Origin: Campylobacter sp. RM16189
GTDB lineage: Bacteria > Campylobacterota > Campylobacteria > Campylobacterales > Campylobacteraceae
Direction: 5' to 3'
DNA length: 64,000 nt
NCBI RefSeq assembly: GCF_012978815.1
Contig: NZ_LIWR01000044.1
Coordinates: 186,001-250,000 of the forward strand
The notes beneath the pieces are model-generated. The model saw nothing but the letters and a program-made list of their open reading frames with translations, did no database searches and was not told where the DNA came from. This document shows, one piece after another, positions 61,592 to 64,000 of this stretch (position 1 is its first letter; each line of letters opens with the position of its first letter). The position numbers and the translations under genes were made by a program.

Positions 61592-61611
61592 TTTTTCTCC
61601 TTTTTATGAAG

Positions 61612-63510
61612 TTATCTAAAATTTCTTATCATAAACACAAAATATAGACTTCCGATTATCGTCGAAACAAGTCCTGATGGTATCTCATACGGGCTTATTA
61701 GCGTTCTTCCTAAAAAATCAGATACCACCATTAAAATAGCCCCTATTAAAAGGGCTGATAATATCTTTAGGGATGCTTTGTGGTATCCTAAAAATGATGC
61801 TATATGGGGAGCCAGAAGTCCGATAAAGCTAATAGGCCCTATGCTAAGAGATGCTATAGAGCTAACTCCTGCGCAAAACAAAAATAAGATTCCGCGATAT
61901 TTAAATAAATTTAGACCCAGACTTGAAGCGCTTATATCTCCAAGACTTAAAATATCTAGCTCTTTTGAGTAAATTAATCCTACTATAGTGCTAAAAATAG
62001 CTACTACGACCATAAATAATGCCCATGTCGAGGTTACTGAATATGTGCTACCAGAGGCATAGTTAATAAAGTTATAAATTCTGCTATCTCCCCATGTCAA
62101 TAAAATTTTTTCTACAGATCCTGTAAATGCCATTATGGCTATGCCTGTTAATATTACTTTTTGAGGAAGCATTCCGTTTTTGTAGTTTAAGGTTATCATA
62201 AAAGCCAGCATTAAAAAAGCTCCTGATACACCAAGGGGTATGGTTAAAAAGGGAGCTGTAAACATAGCAATTAAAACCCCTAAGCTAACTCCTGAATTAA
62301 TGCCTAAAAGTTCCGGTGATGCCATAGGGTTGTGGCTAAGGCTTTGTAAAACCACTCCTATTAAACCAAGCATTATTCCGCTTGTGAGCGCGGCTACAAT
62401 CCTGCTTATTCTAACATTTAAAATTTCAGTTTGAAAATTTTGCGAGTCATAAAATAAAGAAAATATGCAAACAAAAACCAATGCTATGAATAAAATTATC
62501 AAAAGATATGTTTTGCCTGTTTTTCTTACCTTTCTTGTAGCTTTGGTTTTTATGCCACTTTCGACGTTTTTTATACCCCAAAATATCAACCAAACAAGCA
62601 ATGGAGTGCCTAAAAATGCACTTATTCCTCCTGCGGGTAGATTAATGTTGCTTATTTTTAATACGATCATTAAAATTTCATCCGTAATACCTAGAAGCAA
62701 GCCCCCAAAGAGTCCGCAGTATACTAACTTTGAAGTGAAATTTGAAAATTTAAACCTGTCTACTATAGTGTATGCCCCAAGTCCTATAAAACTTATTATG
62801 CCAACAAAGGCTACTGTTATAGCGGTAAGATATGCCGCAAGTAAAAGCCCTATTATACGTGTTTGTTCGATATTTACCCCAAGTGCCTTGCAAGCACTGT
62901 CTCCTAAGATAAAAAGATGAAAAGAGCTGGAAAAATAAAAGATTAAAATCAGTGCGGGAGCGGAGTAAATTAGCATGAGATAAAAGTCCATGACTCCATC
63001 TTGAGCCATATCTCCACTCATCCATACAGTGACAAAATAGCTCTCCTCTTGAAAAAATAGTAATAAAAGTGTGGTCAAAGAACTGAAAAACAGTCCTATA
63101 ATAAGACCGGAAAGAGTTGTTGTAAAGACTGAAAATCCTTGTTTTAGCGAGAGTATAAAAAGTATTCCTAGCGCCATTATCGCTCCGAAAAAAGAGCTAA
63201 ATACACTATTGGACTCAAGATTTGGAAAAAATAAGGCTGTGGTCAACATGAAAAATCCGGCACCGCTTCCTACCCCTAATGTGCTATCGCTTGCTAGAGG
63301 ATTTTGTGTGATTTGAGCCATGATTGCAGTAGCTATTGCCAAAAAAGCCCCGCATATAAAAGCTACTGCAATACGAGGTAGGGTGTAGTTAAAAATAATA
63401 AGTTTTCTAATCCGAAAATCATAATCTATAAGTGAAATTGCCTCTAAATAAAGAATAATTGCTACTAAAATCACAAATATAACAAATAATGTGAAAATCA
63501 GTTTTTTCAT
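61612..63510 (-). CDS. fhuB: FhuB-type fused siderophore ABC permease
   Basis: 632 residues, two FecCD-type permease halves joined head to tail (about 1-310 and 330-632). The first half has RIAVAFICGAFLAIATAIMA, QITQNPLASDSTLGVGSGAG; the second has RIVAALTSGIMLGLIGVVLQ, SHNPMASPELLGINSGVSLG. E. coli FhuB is the same kind of fusion (about 660), for ferric hydroxamates. Inner membrane. The ATG overlaps the upstream fhuD-like TGA (ATGA). The ATPase FhuC is not seen. Confidence 0.92.
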   Translation of the reverse strand: MKKLIFTLFVIFVILVAIILYLEAISLIDYDFRIRKLIIFNYTLPRIAVAFICGAFLAIATAIMAQITQNPLASDSTLGVGSGAGFFMLTTALFFPNLESNSVFSSFFGAIMALGILFILSLKQGFSVFTTTLSGLIIGLFFSSLTTLLLLFFQEESYFVTVWMSGDMAQDGVMDFYLMLIYSAPALILIFYFSSSFHLFILGDSACKALGVNIEQTRIIGLLLAAYLTAITVAFVGIISFIGLGAYTIVDRFKFSNFTSKLVYCGLFGGLLLGITDEILMIVLKISNINLPAGGISAFLGTPLLVWLIFWGIKNVESGIKTKATRKVRKTGKTYLLIILFIALVFVCIFSLFYDSQNFQTEILNVRISRIVAALTSGIMLGLIGVVLQSLSHNPMASPELLGINSGVSLGVLIAMFTAPFLTIPLGVSGAFLMLAFMITLNYKNGMLPQKVILTGIAIMAFTGSVEKILLTWGDSRIYNFINYASGSTYSVTSTWALFMVVVAIFSTIVGLIYSKELDILSLGDISASSLGLNLFKYRGILFLFCAGVSSIASLSIGPISFIGLLAPHIASFLGYHKASLKILSALLIGAILMVVSDFLGRTLISPYEIPSGLVSTIIGSLYFVFMIRNFR

Positions 63511-64000
63511 TTTAACTGGCTTTTTAGTTCAAAAACCAGTCTGTAAGCGAATTTTTGCATACTGGCTATAGCTCCCGCACTCCAAACAGGATCTAATTCT
63601 ATTCGATTTTCGAATAATTTTAACTCTCTGTAAATGCTGTTAAATTTTAGTTCGTGTTCTATATTTATTGGGTTTGGCTTGATTATTACTATTCTTGTGT
63701 TGTTTGGAAGATGAAAAAGTGCAGTCAGAGGTATAGTGGCTATACCCCAAAGATTTGTGGCGAATTCATCTTTTATTGCATTTATTAGTCCCAGCTTTTC
63801 CAGGCTTATACCGTAAATACTGTTTTTGCCGTAAATTCTAAGTCGTTTACTATCTATAAACTGAACTACTGCTATTGGAGCAGAGGTAAAAAATTTGACC
63901 TTATCTTTTAAAATTTTAAAAATTTCTTCATTTCTACTTATTAAATTCGCAGCTTCTTTTTCCCTGTCTATCAGCTGTGCTATCTCTTTTGTTGCATTAA
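63507..64000 (-). CDS. fhuD: FhuD-like siderophore-binding protein, 5' end beyond the window
   Basis: C-terminal 163 residues, read from the minus strand to TGA 63509-63507. The helical start (NATKEIAQLIDREKEAANLI) is followed by APIAVVQFIDSKRLRIYGKN, SIYGISLEKLGLINAIKDEF and ATNLWGIATIPLTALFHLPN. This order (VQF ... YGKNS ... GLxN ... TNLWG) matches FhuD-type periplasmic binding proteins of ABC importers. N-terminal half and any signal peptide lie to the right of the window. Confidence 0.85.
   Translation of the reverse strand, partial: NATKEIAQLIDREKEAANLISRNEEIFKILKDKVKFFTSAPIAVVQFIDSKRLRIYGKNSIYGISLEKLGLINAIKDEFATNLWGIATIPLTALFHLPNNTRIVIIKPNPINIEHELKFNSIYRELKLFENRIELDPVWSAGAIASMQKFAYRLVFELKSQLK

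Overview
The window is low-GC chromosomal DNA from a Campylobacter-type epsilonproteobacterium (Campylobacterota). The signs are AT-rich gaps with frequent AAATTT words, many TTG starts, two sigma-54 promoters of the type TTGGAAC-N4-TTGC in front of hook genes, the order dnaA-dnaN-gyrB with ruvC upstream of dnaA, a DUF4492-cydA-cydB cluster, and a ribosomal cluster lacking rpmD (L30) and adk. The genus is well supported. The species is not decided; gene content (ilvD, a YuiF-type antiporter, anaerobic RNR activase, ferric-hydroxamate uptake) resembles the non-jejuni group.

Layout, left to right. 1-6.6 kb: a minus-strand housekeeping series of the NifU-like protein, a helical protein, murE, panD, YbaB/EbfC, a PDZ protein, ispA and tkt (tkt runs off the left edge). 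6.8-20.9 kb: the fused S10/spc/alpha ribosomal cluster from rpsJ to rplQ, including secY, map, infA and rpoA, all minus. It reads from a near-consensus sigma-70 promoter at 20957-20985 and is broken by three hairpin-bearing gaps (rpsH/rplF, map/infA, infA/rpmJ). 21.1-24.7 kb: a plus-strand island with an ATPase, an exported protein, rnhB and a BASS-type transporter. 24.8-28.6 kb: EamA exporter, cyclase-family hydrolase, tpx, a 52-residue NrdD-like glycyl-radical peptide followed by nrdG, a TerB-like protein, and the SRP RNA gene.

28.6-36.9 kb is the origin region: dnaA-dnaN-gyrB followed by a degenerate GGDEF/EAL protein, a tailed QueF and an HD-domain protein, all minus. DnaA-box-like 9-mers lie on both sides of dnaA (35312-35390 and 36800-36829), which looks like a bipartite oriC. 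Genes to the left therefore mostly run with the replication fork. 36.9-48.4 kb: ruvC, a periplasmic protein, thyX, the large hook protein FlgE (sigma-54 promoter), a YuiF antiporter, ilvD, a Sel1-repeat protein, and the cytochrome bd operon with DUF4492 at one end and a CydX-like miniprotein at the other.

48.4-64 kb: pyrG-recJ; a small exported protein that seems to start with AUU; an LLM oxidoreductase, pcm, a nitrilase-like hydrolase and nrdB; a fliK-flgD-flgE hook operon (sigma-54 promoter); then a ferric-siderophore operon read fhuD-like, fhuB-like, TonB-dependent receptor, which runs off the right edge.

No phage, insertion sequence, CRISPR array, tRNA or rRNA was seen. No multi-gene system of clearly unknown type was found. 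The best leads are the standalone glycyl-radical peptide next to its activase, the disordered QueF tail, the catalytically dead GGDEF/EAL protein in the gyrB operon, the AUU start, and two promoters placed exactly for leaderless mRNAs.
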